DNA of 64,000 nucleotides from Sphingomonas sp. LR60 (GTDB taxonomy: Bacteria; Pseudomonadota; Alphaproteobacteria; Sphingomonadales; Sphingomonadaceae), in NCBI RefSeq assembly GCF_036855935.1, contig NZ_JASPFK010000001.1, positions 903,501 to 967,500 of the forward strand, written 5' to 3'. The notes under the pieces were generated by a model that saw nothing but the letters and a program-made list of their open reading frames with translations, ran no database searches and had not been told where the DNA came from. Position 1 is the stretch's first letter. Every line of letters begins with the position of its first letter. Below are positions 27,364-35,931 of the stretch, piece after piece. Position numbers and translations under genes: made by a program.

Positions 27364-28107
27364 CTATTGTGGTTCGGAAGCCGGTGACGGTGCGGGCTCG
27401 GACGGGTCGTTGCCTGCCGGCGTCGTGATTACTGGCGGCGGAACGACCACAACAGGAATGTTGACGGGTTGCGCGATCGGTGGCGAAGCCGGGCGGTAAA
27501 ACGTTCGCCAGGCGTCGAATTCACGATAAAATTCCACGAACGGTCGATCAAGCCGTAGCAAAGCTGCTCGGGCAAAGGTCGGCAGATCACCGTCCGCCAC
27601 CTGACCGACTTGTGCCACCTCCACGCGGGCGGCCGCGCAGAAGCCCGCACGCATCGCTGGCTGCGCGTAGAAGTTGTAGATACGCGTCTGATCGTCGTCG
27701 TAGACGCGCTGCCAGTCTATCCAGCCGGGCTCTTGCCATTCGCGAACATAGGCCTGGTAGTAGCGGTCGATCGTGGCCGCGTGCCCCTTTATCCAGGCGT
27801 TGTAAGCATCGACGATCCCGCCGCCTTCCAGGTCGCAGCCGAGCGCCGCGACGTTCAACGCGTTGCGCAGATGCCAGACTGCGGCTTGGTCCGTATTGTT
27901 CAGGTTTGGCGTGAAATAGGCACCGTCCTCGAGCTTTGCTGGTATCTTCATGCCGACATAGCCGCCCGCCGGCATTGGAGGGAGCGGGGGCGTGACGGTC
28001 ACGATGGGGAGTGGCGGCTGCACGGGAATGGGCGGCGTAGCGCAGCCCGACATGGTGAGAGCAAGTCCGCCGAATAGTCCCCAGCCAATTTTCACGCGCA
28101 TTGTCAT
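27364..28107 (-). CDS. Hypothetical lipoprotein
   Basis: Not recognised as a named family. The 247-residue product has a lipoprotein signal ending LTMSGC (Cys at about 22), Pro-rich segments at both ends (PPIPVQPPLPIVTVTPPLPPMP; PVVVVPPPVITTPAGNDPSEPAPSPASEPQ), and a helical, aromatic-rich centre (about 60-195) with FTPNLNNTDQAAVWHLRNALNVAALGC and FYREFDAWRTFYRP. The Pro-rich tails look like spacers that could cross peptidoglycan. It is encoded convergently with the efflux operon and stands alone. Two possible starts (28107 and 28101) differ by two residues. Confidence 0.7.
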   Translation of the reverse strand: MTMRVKIGWGLFGGLALTMSGCATPPIPVQPPLPIVTVTPPLPPMPAGGYVGMKIPAKLEDGAYFTPNLNNTDQAAVWHLRNALNVAALGCDLEGGGIVDAYNAWIKGHAATIDRYYQAYVREWQEPGWIDWQRVYDDDQTRIYNFYAQPAMRAGFCAAARVEVAQVGQVADGDLPTFARAALLRLDRPFVEFYREFDAWRTFYRPASPPIAQPVNIPVVVVPPPVITTPAGNDPSEPAPSPASEPQ

Positions 28108-28352
28108 GGTTCGCCCAGATACATCATCGCTACGCTCTTAGCCCGTAGCAGATGATTGCCAAAAGAATGGCAAGCATTGCCGTTCCCCGCTTCCTCTCGG
28201 AGGGTAGGAGACCCCACCCTTTCCGTCAGGTGAGAGCGATCAAACTTGAAAGCTGAGCGGGCGGGGCGTCGACGGTCCAGCTTAAGCGTTCTTCAGTCTG
28301 AACGGTCACGAGACCCGTGCCCTGAGAAGGCTGGCATGCTAGGGCCGCCGAC

Positions 28353-28673
28353 ATGTCGAAATCACAAAGCACCGGCGGAACCGTGACCGTCGACGATATC
28401 ACCTACCAGTGGCAGCTCGAGCGTGAACCGCATCTGTCGGATGATGACGGCTGGAAGGGTATGACGATCGCCCTTCTTCAGCGCGATGCGAAGCGGCAGG
28501 CATGGGTGGAGTTTCCGGCGCCCAAGCGGCTCTTGAAGGGGTTGCCGCGGGGGCGTCTGCAACTCGATGATGCAACGATATCGCGGTGCGTGCGCGCTGC
28601 CTTGTCGGCGGGGTGGGAGCCGATGTCGCGGGGAAAGCCAGTCGTCTTTATGGTCGATGCCGACGGGAATTGA
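28353..28673 (+). CDS. Conserved-looking hypothetical protein, 106 aa
   Basis: Small soluble protein with no signal or membrane helix. It has a compact alternating pattern (VTVDDITYQWQLEREPHLSDDDGWKGMTIALLQ, WVEFPAPKRLLKGLPRGR, ISRCVRAALSAGWEPMSRGKPVVFMVDADGN) and biased but globular composition, suggesting a real gene. No domain recognised. It lies 78 bp upstream of rlmJ on the same strand but has no obvious connection. Confidence 0.65.
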   Translation: MSKSQSTGGTVTVDDITYQWQLEREPHLSDDDGWKGMTIALLQRDAKRQAWVEFPAPKRLLKGLPRGRLQLDDATISRCVRAALSAGWEPMSRGKPVVFMVDADGN

Positions 28674-28751
28674 AGCCGGGAAGGGGGTAGTCGCCTCGCT
28701 CGGACGCGACGGTCACCGCTCGCTCGTTAAGATCACTAGGATTTGAAGTCA

Positions 28752-29582
28752 GTGAATTACCGTCATTCGTTCCATGCCGGAAACAGCGCCGATGTGGTCA
28801 AGCACTGTCTGCTGATGTCCCTCGTCCAGGCCCTGCAGCAAAAACAGAGCGCGCTGACCCTCATCGATACCCACGCCGGCTGCGGGCTCTACGACCTGAA
28901 TGGCGAAGATGCGCAACGCACCGGTGAGTCGGTGCTCGGCGTGCAGCGCGTTATCGATGCCCCGGACCCGCTGCTGGACGACTATCGTGCCGCCGTGCAG
29001 GCCGTGAATGTCGGAACCGGGTCGCACCTCTATCCCGGCTCGCCACGAATATTGGCGCAGCTTCTGCGCCCGCAGGACTCGCTGATCCTGAACGAAAAGC
29101 ATCCCGAGGATGTCCGCATCCTTCGCAGCGTCATGCGCGACACCTCGGCAGCCGTGCACGAGCGAGACGCCTACGAATTCTGGTTGGCGATGGTGCCGCC
29201 CCGCACCGCGCGCGGCGTGGTGGTGGTCGATCCCCCGTATGAGCAAACGGACGAACGAGCCCGGATCACGGCAACCCTCGCTGCCGCTTACCGGAAATGG
29301 GCGCACGGCGTGGTGGTGATATGGTATCCCTTGAAGGACCGCGCGACGCATTGGCGTTGGAAGGAGCAATTGCGCAAGCTTGGCATCGCCAAACTTCTTA
29401 CGGTGGAGCATTGGTTGTACGACGACGATCGACCCGGCATCTACAATGGTGCAGGTCTTTTCATCGTCAACCCGCCCTACGCCTTCACCCAGGCGCTGGC
29501 GCCTCTGCTTGAAGCCCTTCGCGCTGTGCTGGCTCCGGAGGGCCATAGGGGTGAGCTCGAAGTGAGTTGGCTGAACGGGTGA
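28752..29582 (+). CDS. rlmJ: 23S rRNA (adenine-N6)-methyltransferase RlmJ
   Basis: SAM-dependent methyltransferase that modifies 23S rRNA at A2030 (E. coli numbering). The family's N-terminal signature NYRHSFHAGNSADVVKH directly follows the start. LTLIDTHAGCGLYDL forms the SAM-binding motif I, and VVVVDPPYEQ is the catalytic DPPY motif of amino-methyltransferases. GTG at 28752 is preferred: AGGA lies 10 nt upstream and the product begins like E. coli RlmJ, whereas a TTG at 28743 would leave only 1 nt to the same site. The 276-residue length is normal (E. coli 280). Housekeeping gene. Confidence 0.95.
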   Translation: MNYRHSFHAGNSADVVKHCLLMSLVQALQQKQSALTLIDTHAGCGLYDLNGEDAQRTGESVLGVQRVIDAPDPLLDDYRAAVQAVNVGTGSHLYPGSPRILAQLLRPQDSLILNEKHPEDVRILRSVMRDTSAAVHERDAYEFWLAMVPPRTARGVVVVDPPYEQTDERARITATLAAAYRKWAHGVVVIWYPLKDRATHWRWKEQLRKLGIAKLLTVEHWLYDDDRPGIYNGAGLFIVNPPYAFTQALAPLLEALRAVLAPEGHRGELEVSWLNG

Positions 29583-29624
29583 AGTATGTTCGGGGCCGGC
29601 GCAGGACTCCCTGGTTCTCCTATT

Positions 29625-31298
29625 CTATCGCCTGAAACGGATGATGCAGGTGTCGTAGGCACCGATCGACAGTCCGCCGCCAACCTCTCCGGAGGCGCAG
29701 GTCTTTGCGCCGAAGCGCGGGGTCGTGCCCTCGAAACCTTGCAGTGACGGCGTCGACGGGTTGGCGCCCGTGTTGGCGATGACGACCGCACCGTTCTGGT
29801 CGGCGGCTTCGCGCGCGAAGGCGAAGATCTTCGGGTCGCCGCTTTCGAGCGGTATGTAGCGGCCGCTGCGGAACACAGGGTCGGTCTTCCGCAAGGCGAT
29901 TAGCGACCGATACCAGTTGAGCAGCGAACCCGGATCGCGCTCCTGCGCGGCGACGTTGGTGCCGACGTAGCGCTGGTTGGCGGGCAGCCACGGCGTGCCG
30001 GTCGAGAAGCCCGCGTTGCGTGCCGTGCTCCATTGCATCGGGGTGCGCGCACGATCGCGCTCGTCGCTGCGCGGACGATTGGGGTCGAGCGGGACCTTGG
30101 CGAGCGTCGCCTTGTCCATGTCGCCCATCCCGATTTCCTCGCCGTAATACATGAGCGCGGTGCCGGGGTTGAGCAGGGTGAGCGCGGCGGCCATCTTGCC
30201 GATCAGCGCGTCATGCTTGCCGTCGCCGAACTCGCTATACTGGCGCGACTGGTCGTGGTTGCTGAAGAACTCGACCGGCGTGAGCCCCTCGAGCTGCGTC
30301 GCGGCCTCGTCGTAACGCCGCTTGAAGGTCGCGGCATCGAGCTTGTCGATGTTGCCGACCAGGAAGTTCATCGGCAGGTGAATCTCGTCCTTGTCCTTGC
30401 CGTACACCGCCCGCAGTTGCTGGACGTTGCGGGTGGAGGATTCGCCGAGCAGGACCGGGTTGCCGGGGTAGCTGTCGACGATCTTGCGCATCTCGCGAAG
30501 CACCGCGTTGGTGCCGGGCAGTTGAGAGTTGTAGGGTTTCAGCCAGACCGGATCGCCACCGGTCGGATCGGGATCCTGCGGCCATGCCGGGTCTTCGAAG
30601 AGATAGGGGGTAGCGTCGAGCCGAAACCCCGCCGCGCCATGATCCAGCCAGAAGCGCACGACGTCGAACATCGCCTTCTTCAGGCCCGGACTGGACCAGT
30701 TGAGGTCAGGCTGCTGGGAAAGAAAGATGTGGTAATACCATTGCTTGCGGGTCGTGTCCCACGTCCAGGCCGGCCCGCCGAAGATCGACTGCCAATTGGT
30801 GGGCGGCGTGTCCGGGGCGCCATCGCGCCACATATACCAGTCCGCCTTGGGATTGGTTCGTGAACTGCGCGACTCCTTGAACCACGGATGCTCGGCGGAG
30901 CTGTGGTTTACGACGAGATCGACCATCACGCGGATACCGCGCTTCTTCGCTTCGGCGACCAGCCGGTTCCAGTCCGCCATCGTGCCGTATTGCGGATCGA
31001 CCGCGGTGTAATCGGCGACGTCATAGCCGAAGTCGGCATTGGGCGAGGGGAAGAACGGCGTCACCCAGATCGCGTCGACGCCGAGTGCCTTCAGATAGTC
31101 GAGCCGCGACGTGATACCGGGCAAATCACCGACGCCATCGCCGTTCGTGTCCTGGAAGCTGCGTGGATAAATTTCATAGATGACGGCGTGTTTCCACCAT
31201 GGAACCGTCTCTGCCTTTACAGCAGACTGTTGCTGTGCAGCCACGCCACTCGACAATAGCGCGGGGTTTGATAGCGCTACCGAAAGCATCGCACGCAT
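29625..31298 (-). CDS. GH13 alpha-glucosidase/oligo-1,6-glucosidase, probably exported
   Basis: Alpha-amylase superfamily hydrolase of about 557 residues. Conserved regions: YEIYPRSFQDTNGDGVGDLPGI, MVDLVVNHSS (region I), GFRLDATPYLF with nucleophile Asp228 (II), VLLGESST with acid/base Glu286 (III) and FFSNHDQSR with Asp349 (IV). This is the pattern of oligo-1,6-glucosidases and alpha-glucosidases rather than endo-amylases. The N-terminus has a weak signal-like stretch ending VAA-QQ. An upstream ATGAAAAGACTTTG behind GAGAGGA would give a better MKRL start if one base were missing, but this is speculative. Divergent from the TBDR and halogenase genes with a LacI-type palindrome between, so probably part of a maltodextrin- or isomaltose-type regulon. 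Confidence 0.88.
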   Translation of the reverse strand: MRAMLSVALSNPALLSSGVAAQQQSAVKAETVPWWKHAVIYEIYPRSFQDTNGDGVGDLPGITSRLDYLKALGVDAIWVTPFFPSPNADFGYDVADYTAVDPQYGTMADWNRLVAEAKKRGIRVMVDLVVNHSSAEHPWFKESRSSRTNPKADWYMWRDGAPDTPPTNWQSIFGGPAWTWDTTRKQWYYHIFLSQQPDLNWSSPGLKKAMFDVVRFWLDHGAAGFRLDATPYLFEDPAWPQDPDPTGGDPVWLKPYNSQLPGTNAVLREMRKIVDSYPGNPVLLGESSTRNVQQLRAVYGKDKDEIHLPMNFLVGNIDKLDAATFKRRYDEAATQLEGLTPVEFFSNHDQSRQYSEFGDGKHDALIGKMAAALTLLNPGTALMYYGEEIGMGDMDKATLAKVPLDPNRPRSDERDRARTPMQWSTARNAGFSTGTPWLPANQRYVGTNVAAQERDPGSLLNWYRSLIALRKTDPVFRSGRYIPLESGDPKIFAFAREAADQNGAVVIANTGANPSTPSLQGFEGTTPRFGAKTCASGEVGGGLSIGAYDTCIIRFRR

Positions 31299-31382
31299 CA
31301 AAGTCTTTTCATGGGCTGCATCCTCTCTAGTCGTCGGCGAGCCGATTGGCTATTTCATGAAGATAGATGAAAAGTTTGGCAT

Positions 31383-31396
31383 TGCAATCGATTGCA
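31383..31396. promoter_or_regulatory. Perfect LacI-type operator palindrome between GH13 and TBDR genes
   Basis: TGCAATCGATTGCA is a perfect 14-bp palindrome with a central CG, matching the general LacI/GalR-family half-site layout (TGnnAnCGnTnnCA). It lies 84 bp from the GH13 ATG and 80 bp from the receptor ATG, nearly midway between the divergent genes, as expected for a shared operator. No LacI-family gene is present in the window, so the regulator would be encoded elsewhere. Confidence 0.65.
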
Positions 31397-31476
31397 GCAG
31401 CGCGTAGTCGATTCGCATGACTTCAATGTCACGGCGAGTGAAACCGCCGGGCAGCGTTAAAGGAGGGGAATGAGGA

Positions 31477-34344
31477 ATGACGTCTACACGGCAAGTGCTC
31501 GTATGTTCGACCGCGGCGCTGGCGCTGCTCTCCAGCGGTTCGGCCGCAGCACAGACCAACGTCGTTCCCGAACCCGCCCCGGCAACGGACCCTGCCACTG
31601 CACCATTGGTCGACGAGAGTGCATCGGTGCCGCAGGACATCGTCGTCACCGGTCTGCGCGCCAGCCTCGAGCGCGCGCAGGCGTTGAAGAAGAACAGTTC
31701 TTCGGTGATCGAGGCCGTGTCCGCCGAGGATATTGGCAAGCTGCCGCAGTCGAGCGTTGCCGATTCATTGGGGCGTCTCGCTGGTCTGGCCGGCGAGCGT
31801 CGCTCAGGTCGTATCAGCGGCATTTCCGTGCGTGGTTTCCGCGAGGATTTCGTCGGCACGACGCTGAATGGTCGCGAACTGATCGGCATCGGTGACAACC
31901 GCGGCGTCGAATATGACCTGTACCCGGCGGAGATCGTCGGCAGCGCGGTCGTCTACAAGACGCCGGACGCCGGCCTGACCGCGATGGGCGTGGGCGGCAC
32001 GGTCGATATCCGCACCGTCCGCCCGCTGGAGCGCAAGCGCGCGCTGATCGTCAATGGCAGCGTCGAGCAGAACGGCCAGCCGTCGCGCAACCCTGATTTC
32101 AGCAACCGCGGTTATCGTCTGGCGCTGTCGTTCAGCGACAAGTTCGCCAACGACACGATCGGCATTGCGCTGACCGCGGCGACCACGTCGTCACCGGTGC
32201 AGAACCAGTTCTCGAGCGTCTGGGGCTATGCCGACGACGCGGTCACCTCAGGCCCCAATGCGGGCAAGCAGGTGGTGTCCGGCTATGAGGCCGCGGCACG
32301 GTCGCGCGTGCTGAAGCGCGACACGCTGGCGGGCGTCTTGCAATGGCGACCGGACGAGAAGTTCACGGCGACGGTCGATGCGCTCTACATCGACTTCTCG
32401 GATAAGGGCATCTCGCGCGGCTTCATCGAGCAATTGCCGGTGGCCGCGGACGGCAGCGGCATCCTGAGTGCGGACGGCGACCTCGTCACCTCGGCACGCA
32501 CCAGCGGCTATAATTCCGTGCTGCGCAGCGATCCGCTCGACAAACAGGGCAAGCTCTTCGTCGTCGGCGGCAATCTCGCCTTCAAGCCGACGTCGAACCT
32601 GGACCTGACGCTCGATGTGTCTCACTCGAACAGCAGCAAGAACGATACGCGGGGCGAGAGCTATTCGGGCCTGGGCCGCGCGGGCCTGCGGTCGCAGGGG
32701 CCGAACACGATCCGGCAGTGGAACTACACCGATCGCGGCCTGATGTTCTCGAACAACAGCCAGACGTTCGACAATTATTCGGTCGTGAAGCTGGCGGGCC
32801 CGCAATCGTGGGGTGGCAGCCTGGCGCCGATCACGGAGCTGGACACGCCCGCGGCCCGCGCCGCCGGCATCGGCTTCGCGCAGGCGCAGGACGGGTTCGT
32901 GAACTCGGCGCTGTTCGACGAATTCCTGAATGCGGCGCGGATGGAGGCGAATTACCGCTTCGACGACAGCGTGCTGAAGTCGATCAGCGTCGCGCTGCGC
33001 TATTCGGATCATAAAAAGTCCAAGACCAACCAGGGCTTCTTCCTGACCGCGCAGACCTATCCATCCGACGGCCCGATCCCCGAGGACGCACGGCGTGGCG
33101 TCGCCGATCTCAACTGGGCGGGGCTGGGCAATGTCGTTGCCTATGATGCGCTGGGGCTGATCAACAGCGACTTCTACACGCGCTGGGATGCCGGCGCGCT
33201 GGAGCCGGATCGTCTCGGCGATACCTATGCGATCCGCGAAAAGGTGTGGCAGCCGTCGATCAAGGCCGATTTCGAAGTCACGACCGACGCGGTGCGGATG
33301 TTCGGCAACGTCGGGGTGCAGGCGCTGATCACCGATCAGCGCGGCACCGGCTTCACCTCGCTGGTCGGGTCGAACCTGCGCGTGCAGGCGACCCCGATCT
33401 CGGACGGCGCGAAATACACGCGCGTTCTGCCGAGCATGAACCTGAACTTCGACCTGGGGAACGGCCACACCGTGCGCTTCGCCGCATCGAAGGTCGTCAG
33501 CCGGCCGCGTATCGACTATCTCAATCCGGGTTCGTCGGTGAAATTCCGCAACAATGTCGCGGAGGTGACCAGCACCGACCCTGCCCGTGGGCCGTGGTTG
33601 TCGACCGGCGGCAATGCGCGCTTGCGGCCGTATGAGGCGAACCAGCTCGATCTCAGCTACGAATTCTACTTCGCCCCGGACGGGTTCGTCTCGGCGTCGG
33701 GCTTTTACAAGAAGCTTCTGAACTGGAACATCCAGAGCAATACAATCCGCGACTACACCCAGTTCTACATCCCCGGTTATCACCGTGCGGTCAGCAGCGA
33801 TGGGCAGACGGTGTATACGCCGGCCACGTTCCTGGGCGTCGATACCACCTATCGCGGCGGGCTGCGCGGCGAGGTGAAGGGGATCGAGCTTCAGGGATCG
33901 TTCCCGCTGCGGATCCTGACCGGCGCGCTCGACGGCTTCGGCGTTACCGGTGCGGCGGCGTTCACCGATGGCGGATTGGATGAAGACCTCGACATTCCGG
34001 GCCTTTCGGCGCGGGTGTTCCAGGCGACCGCCTATTTCGAGAAGTACGGCTTCTCGGCGCGCGTTTCGGCGAACAGCCGCTCCAAGTGGGTGTCGGAGGA
34101 TCGCGGTGGCAGCAACACGATCGCGCCGCTCAATCGCAGCGGCCAGACGCTGGTCGACGCGCAGATCGGCTACGACTTCGCGGGCACCAACATCCGCTAT
34201 CTGCAGGGGCTGCGCGTATCGTTGCAGGCAATGAACCTGACCGATGCACGCGACACCTATTCGGACTCCGACACGGGGCTGTTCCTTCGCAACGAGCAGT
34301 TCGGCCGCAACTTCATGCTCAACCTGACCTACGCAATCTTCTGA
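31477..34344 (+). CDS. TonB-dependent receptor upstream of two halogenase-like genes
   Basis: Outer-membrane receptor of 955 residues with a signal peptide ending AAA-QT (about 1-26), a TonB box DIVVTG at 54-59 and a plug with VSAEDIGKLPQSSVADSLGRLAGLAGERRSGR and ISVRGFREDFVGTTLNGRE, the version of the plug common in maltose-type (MalA-like) receptors of Caulobacterales and sphingomonads. The barrel ends in FMLNLTYAIF. AAAGGAGGGG sits 8 bp before the ATG. With the divergent GH13 enzyme and shared palindrome, alpha-glucan oligosaccharides are the likely ligand. Hairpin and two flavoprotein genes follow. Confidence 0.92.
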   Translation: MTSTRQVLVCSTAALALLSSGSAAAQTNVVPEPAPATDPATAPLVDESASVPQDIVVTGLRASLERAQALKKNSSSVIEAVSAEDIGKLPQSSVADSLGRLAGLAGERRSGRISGISVRGFREDFVGTTLNGRELIGIGDNRGVEYDLYPAEIVGSAVVYKTPDAGLTAMGVGGTVDIRTVRPLERKRALIVNGSVEQNGQPSRNPDFSNRGYRLALSFSDKFANDTIGIALTAATTSSPVQNQFSSVWGYADDAVTSGPNAGKQVVSGYEAAARSRVLKRDTLAGVLQWRPDEKFTATVDALYIDFSDKGISRGFIEQLPVAADGSGILSADGDLVTSARTSGYNSVLRSDPLDKQGKLFVVGGNLAFKPTSNLDLTLDVSHSNSSKNDTRGESYSGLGRAGLRSQGPNTIRQWNYTDRGLMFSNNSQTFDNYSVVKLAGPQSWGGSLAPITELDTPAARAAGIGFAQAQDGFVNSALFDEFLNAARMEANYRFDDSVLKSISVALRYSDHKKSKTNQGFFLTAQTYPSDGPIPEDARRGVADLNWAGLGNVVAYDALGLINSDFYTRWDAGALEPDRLGDTYAIREKVWQPSIKADFEVTTDAVRMFGNVGVQALITDQRGTGFTSLVGSNLRVQATPISDGAKYTRVLPSMNLNFDLGNGHTVRFAASKVVSRPRIDYLNPGSSVKFRNNVAEVTSTDPARGPWLSTGGNARLRPYEANQLDLSYEFYFAPDGFVSASGFYKKLLNWNIQSNTIRDYTQFYIPGYHRAVSSDGQTVYTPATFLGVDTTYRGGLRGEVKGIELQGSFPLRILTGALDGFGVTGAAAFTDGGLDEDLDIPGLSARVFQATAYFEKYGFSARVSANSRSKWVSEDRGGSNTIAPLNRSGQTLVDAQIGYDFAGTNIRYLQGLRVSLQAMNLTDARDTYSDSDTGLFLRNEQFGRNFMLNLTYAIF

Positions 34345-34359
34345 TCGGCCCGGTGCGCG

Positions 34360-34382
34360 CCATCCCGGCAATGCCGGGGTGG
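34360..34382. terminator. Intercistronic hairpin between receptor and halogenase genes
   Basis: Arms CCATCCCGGC and GCCGGGGTGG around AAT form a 10-bp stem with one wobble pair, 16 bp after the receptor stop and 53 bp before the halogenase start. No T-run. It may be a partial terminator or mRNA-stabilising hairpin that sets the receptor-to-enzyme expression ratio. Confidence 0.45.
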
Positions 34383-34434
34383 CCGCGTTACGGCAAGGAC
34401 CGTAAGACCGGCGACGAACCGGGGAGGAAGCGAC

Positions 34435-35931
34435 ATGTCAGCAGCGATCGAGCGGGTCGTGATCGTGGGCGGCGGCACTGCAGGGTGGATGACCGCCGCG
34501 CTGCTGGTTCGTGTGCTGGGCGACCAGATCGCGATCGAGATGGTCGAATCCGAGGAGATCGGGATCATCGGCGTCGGTGAGGCGACGATCCCGCCGATCC
34601 AGCATGTGAACGCGACGCTCGGGGTCGACGAGGCCGAGTTCCTGCGCGAAACCAAGGCGACGATCAAGCTGGCGATCCGGTTCGACGATTGGGGAGCGAT
34701 CGGCGACCGTTACTTCCACACCTTCGGCACCGCCGGGCGTAACACCGGCTTCTGCGCCTTCCATCATTATTGGCGACGCGCGCGGGAGGCCGGGGCTGAC
34801 CTGAACTACTGGGATTTCGACCTCAACTATCTGGCGGCGCGTGAGGGACGGTTCGCGAAGTTGCGCGATGGCGACCCGGAATATGCGCTGCCCTACGCCT
34901 ATCACTTCGATTCCGCCCTCTATGGCCAGTATCTTCGCCGCTACAGCGAGCGGCGCGGCGTGCGCCGCACCGAAGGCATGATCGCGAGCACCCGGCGCGA
35001 TGCCGAGACTGGTGCGGTCACCACGCTGGTCCTGCGCGACGGGCGCGAGATCGCTGGCGACCTGTTCATCGATTGCTCGGGCGCGCGCGGGTTGCTGATC
35101 CAGCAGCAATTGAACGTCGGTTACGAGGATTGGAATCACTGGTTGCCGTGCGACCGTGCGCTGGCGGTGCCGTCGCGGCTTACCGGGCCGACCGATCCCT
35201 ACACGCGCGCGATCGCGCGTAGCGCGGGATGGCAGTGGCGGATCCCGTTGCAGCACCGCGTCGGCAACGGGCTGGTCTATAGCAGTCGCCATTTGAGCGA
35301 CGATGACGCCGCCGACCTGTTGCTCGGATCACTGGAGGGCGAGGCGCTGGCCGATCCGCGGCCGATTACCTTCCGCACCGGTCGGGCGCGCCGGCAATGG
35401 GACCGCAACGTCGTGGCGATCGGCCTGTCCAGCGGCTTCCTGGAGCCGTTGGAGTCGACCAGCATCTACCTGATCCAGTCCGCGATCGTGCGATTGCTGC
35501 ACCTGTTTCCGGGGCACGGCATCGATCCGCGCGTGGTCGCCGAATACAATCGGCAGTCGCAGCTGGAATATGAGACCGTGCGCGACTTCATCATTCTTCA
35601 CTATCACGCCACGCAGCGCGACGACTCCGCATTCTGGCGGGATCTGCGTGCGATGCCGCTGCCCGACCGGCTGGCAGCGAAGATCGCGCTGTTCCGGGCG
35701 ACCGGCACGCTGTCGCAGGACCCGTTCGACATTTTCATGGAGCCGTCGTGGGTGCAGGTGATGCTGGGGCAGGGCATCGTTCCGCGCGCGCACCATCCGC
35801 TCGCCGACGGACCCACGACCGCCGAGTTGCGCGAGCAGCTGAGTGAGTTAGCGGCGGCGCGGCGCGCGCCAGTGGCGGCGATGCCGCTGCACGATGCATT
35901 CCTGGATGCGTTCGGTGGTCGCGCCGCGTGA
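34435..35931 (+). CDS. Tryptophan 7-halogenase-like flavoprotein (first of two)
   Basis: FADH2-dependent halogenase family protein of 498 residues. VGGGTAGWMTA (11-21) is the FAD-binding Rossmann motif, Lys78 in KATIKLAIRF matches the catalytic lysine of PrnA/RebH, WQWRIP at 266-271 is the WxWxIP motif diagnostic of flavin halogenases, and FLEPLESTSIYLIQ contains the conserved segment near the chloride/FAD site. All residues needed for halide oxidation by hypohalous acid transfer are thus present. GGGGAGGAAG precedes the ATG. Members of this branch sit downstream of TBDRs in many sphingomonads and Caulobacterales; their natural substrate is mostly unknown and need not be tryptophan. A role in modifying imported ligand is possible. 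Confidence 0.9.
   Translation: MSAAIERVVIVGGGTAGWMTAALLVRVLGDQIAIEMVESEEIGIIGVGEATIPPIQHVNATLGVDEAEFLRETKATIKLAIRFDDWGAIGDRYFHTFGTAGRNTGFCAFHHYWRRAREAGADLNYWDFDLNYLAAREGRFAKLRDGDPEYALPYAYHFDSALYGQYLRRYSERRGVRRTEGMIASTRRDAETGAVTTLVLRDGREIAGDLFIDCSGARGLLIQQQLNVGYEDWNHWLPCDRALAVPSRLTGPTDPYTRAIARSAGWQWRIPLQHRVGNGLVYSSRHLSDDDAADLLLGSLEGEALADPRPITFRTGRARRQWDRNVVAIGLSSGFLEPLESTSIYLIQSAIVRLLHLFPGHGIDPRVVAEYNRQSQLEYETVRDFIILHYHATQRDDSAFWRDLRAMPLPDRLAAKIALFRATGTLSQDPFDIFMEPSWVQVMLGQGIVPRAHHPLADGPTTAELREQLSELAAARRAPVAAMPLHDAFLDAFGGRAA

Noticed and set aside
28743..28751. TTG at 28743 as start of rlmJ
   Set aside because: Only 1 nt from the AGGA site; GTG at 28752 has a 10-nt spacer and matches the known RlmJ N-terminus.
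32248..34371. 707-codon open frame on - strand
   Set aside because: Antisense to the intact receptor at 31477-34344; no recognisable domain.
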